Shown piece after piece: positions 6,009-7,406 of a stretch of DNA of 7,406 nt. How positions within the stretch are numbered: the stretch's first letter is position 1; each line of letters begins with the position of its first letter. The translations under genes and the position numbers were made by a program. The stretch is from Burkholderiales bacterium (GTDB lineage: Bacteria; Pseudomonadota; Gammaproteobacteria; Burkholderiales; JAEUOS01). The notes beneath the pieces were generated by a model. The model saw nothing but the letters and a program-made list of their open reading frames with translations, was not told the origin of the DNA and did no database searches. The stretch covers positions 1-7,406 of the forward strand of contig CANGUJ010000186.1 of the NCBI GenBank assembly GCA_947456845.1, given 5' to 3'.

Positions 6009-6030
6009 ACCTAGCCATCTTACAAAGATC

Positions 6031-7284
6031 ATGCAACTCGCCGCCTTCGGACTGAACCACCATACCGCGCCGGTGCACCTGCGCGAGCAGGTGGTATTCC
6101 ACGTCGAGCGCATGAATGCGGCTTTGAAGGAGTTTCTGGACCGCCGCTTCGCCCGCGAGGCGGCCATCCTGTCGACCTGCAATCGAACCGAGGTGTATTG
6201 CGCCACCGAGCGGGGCATGGAAGTCGTATCCGATGCCACCCGCTGGCTGGCCGACTATCACCGCGTCGACCCGGGCGTGCTCAAGCCGCATCTCTATACG
6301 CTGGGTCAGGAGCACGCTGTCAGGCACGCATTCCGCGTGGCCGCCGGCCTCGATTCGATGGTCATCGGCGAGCCGCAGATTCTCGGCCAGATGAAGCAGG
6401 CGGCCAGGAGCGCCGAAGATGCCGGCGCGATGGGCACCTATCTGCACCAATTGTTCCAGCGCTCCTTCGCGGTGGCCAAGGAGGTGCGCAGCCAGACCGC
6501 GATCGGGGCCCAGTCGGTCTCGATGGCCGCCGCCGCGGTGCGCCTGTCCGAACGCATTTTCCCGTCCGTATCCAATACCCACGTGCTGCTGATCGGCGCC
6601 GGCGAGATGATCGAGCTTACGGCGACCCATTTCGCGGCGCAGAACCCGAAGTCGATCACCGTGGCCAATCGCACGGTCGAACGCGCACAGGGGCTGGCCA
6701 GCCGCTTCCTGGGCAATGCCATGCGCCTGGCCGATTTGTCCGCCGAACTGCACAGGTTCGACATCGTGGTTTCATGCACCGCCTCGGCGCTGCCCATCCT
6801 GGGCAAGGGCCTGATCGAACGCGCCATCAGGGCGCGCAAGCGGCGCCCCATGTTCATGGTGGATCTGGCGGTACCGCGCGACATCGAGCCGGAAGTCGGC
6901 AGGCTCGACGACGTGTACCTGTACACCATCGATGACCTGGCCGAGACCGTGCGCGAAGGCATGGACGCGCGGCGCGGCGCGGTCGAACAGGCCGAGGCCA
7001 TCATCGAGACACGCGTCCAGGGTTTCATGCACTGGCTCGGCACCCGTGGCTCGGTTCCATTGATCAGGCGCCTGCGCGAGCAGGCGGAAACCGCGCGGCA
7101 AGTCGAGCTCGAGCGCGCCGTCAAGGCCCTCGAGCAAGGGCGCGACCCGCGCGAGATCATCGAGCACCTGAGCCAGGCGCTCACCAACAAGCTCATGCAC
7201 AACCCGACTGCGGCACTCTCGCAGTCGTCGGCTTCCGGGCGCGATGATGTTGCCGCGCTCGTCCAGTCCCTCTACAAGCTTTAG
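6031..7284 (+). CDS. hemA: Glutamyl-tRNA reductase
   Basis: This 417-residue cytoplasmic enzyme reduces the glutamate on charged tRNA-Glu with NADPH to glutamate-1-semialdehyde, the committed step of C5-pathway tetrapyrrole (heme) synthesis. The N-terminal catalytic domain has FGLNHHTAPV (6-15), the nucleophile C50 in LSTCNRTEVY, the conserved H99 and the signature GLDSMVIGEPQILGQ (106-120). The NADPH-binding domain has HVLLIGAGEMIELT (184-197) and TVANRT. The C-terminal part (from about 320) is the helical dimerisation domain. Length matches the bacterial family (about 420). The ATG at 6031 is fixed by homology, since the conserved GLNHHTAPV begins at residue 7. The ribosome binding site is weak and preceded by a stable hairpin. 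prfA follows after 79 bases on the same strand, the usual arrangement in beta- and gammaproteobacteria. In some bacteria GluTR is degraded in response to heme through N-terminal residues; this sequence shows nothing specific on that. Confidence 0.98.
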   Translation: MQLAAFGLNHHTAPVHLREQVVFHVERMNAALKEFLDRRFAREAAILSTCNRTEVYCATERGMEVVSDATRWLADYHRVDPGVLKPHLYTLGQEHAVRHAFRVAAGLDSMVIGEPQILGQMKQAARSAEDAGAMGTYLHQLFQRSFAVAKEVRSQTAIGAQSVSMAAAAVRLSERIFPSVSNTHVLLIGAGEMIELTATHFAAQNPKSITVANRTVERAQGLASRFLGNAMRLADLSAELHRFDIVVSCTASALPILGKGLIERAIRARKRRPMFMVDLAVPRDIEPEVGRLDDVYLYTIDDLAETVREGMDARRGAVEQAEAIIETRVQGFMHWLGTRGSVPLIRRLREQAETARQVELERAVKALEQGRDPREIIEHLSQALTNKLMHNPTAALSQSSASGRDDVAALVQSLYKL

Positions 7285-7363
7285 CTGATCGAGCGCATCG
7301 CCGTGGCCGGCCCTGCCGGATCCCATGGCCATGCGCGCATCGTCGCGACCAGGAACCGCCCAC
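7285..7363. other. hemA-prfA spacer
   Basis: This 79-base gap shows no T-rich terminator and no promoter that I can support, which fits co-transcription of hemA and prfA. ATG codons at 7325 and 7331 are in frame with prfA but lack homology support as starts. Confidence 0.5.
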
Positions 7364-7406
7364 ATGAAAGCCAGCATGGCCGCAAAACTCGGCCAGCTCG
7401 ACAGCC
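7364..7406 (+). CDS. prfA: Peptide chain release factor 1, N-terminus only (cut by window end)
   Basis: Only the first 14 codons are visible, MKASMAAKLGQLDS. They match the family N-terminus (E. coli RF1 begins MKPSIVAKLEAL). RF1 recognises UAA and UAG stop codons and releases the finished peptide from the ribosome. I chose the ATG at 7364 because of this match and because AGGA lies 9 bases upstream (7351-7354). Two in-frame ATGs further upstream (7325, 7331) would add an unusual extension. Its place directly after hemA is the classical arrangement and strengthens the call despite the short sequence. Confidence 0.85.
   Translation, partial: MKASMAAKLGQLDS

Larger units (their letters stand above)
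5773..6030. other. hemA promoter and leader region
   Basis: This 258-base gap between the kinase stop and hemA contains AT-rich promoter DNA at about 5805-5890, two copies of AGTTGACAC, and two hairpins in the probable leader. A tiny open frame at 5828-5884 overlaps the promoter elements and is not convincing. I see no terminator with a T-run after the kinase gene, so some read-through into hemA is possible. Confidence 0.7.

Noticed and set aside
5905..6753. Minus-strand open frame of 282 codons across the hemA leader and hemA
   Set aside because: It is antisense to an unmistakable hemA and resembles no family I know.

Overview
This 7.4-kb, GC-rich window looks like a chromosomal segment of a betaproteobacterium. 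The main reasons are the hemA-prfA gene order at the right-hand end, with an E. coli-like GluTR sequence, the OmpR-type two-component pair, and the strong G/C bias at third codon positions. The genus cannot be named from this sequence alone. I see no insertion sequence, tRNA, rRNA, CRISPR array or phage gene.

Layout from left to right. (1) Bases 1-1887 (+) hold the 3' part of a large gene whose start lies off the window. It encodes a highly charged Ala/Glu/Arg/Lys helix built on 8-residue units, with a 96-bp tandem duplication, then a linker, one membrane segment and a C-terminal AsmA-like domain. (2) Bases 2032-3051 (-) encode an exported NMT1/THI5-like ABC-transporter solute-binding protein. 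It ends convergently with gene 1, and a good intrinsic terminator for it lies between the two. No permease or ATPase gene is visible. (3) Bases 3052-3349 form a divergent control region. (4) Bases 3350-4042 (+) encode an OmpR/PhoB-family response regulator. (5) Bases 4138-5772 (+) encode a membrane-bound, PAS-containing sensor histidine kinase. It keeps its phospho-acceptor His, but its ATP-binding domain is eroded in three diagnostic motifs. (6) Bases 5773-6030 form the hemA promoter and leader, with a repeated TTGACA element and a strong hairpin just before the start codon. (7) Bases 6031-7284 (+) encode glutamyl-tRNA reductase (hemA). (8) Bases 7364-7406 (+) are the first codons of peptide chain release factor 1 (prfA), cut by the window end.

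How the parts relate. hemA makes glutamate-1-semialdehyde, the first committed precursor of heme via the C5 pathway, and is probably co-transcribed with prfA. The regulator and kinase are adjacent and almost certainly partners. The kinase may have lost normal autokinase activity, while the regulator has every phosphorylation residue. The binding protein shares an intergenic region with the regulator, so it may be a target or a ligand-supplying partner, but this is inferred from position only. The items most worth a second look are the degenerate kinase, the octad-repeat/AsmA-like fusion protein and the structured hemA leader.
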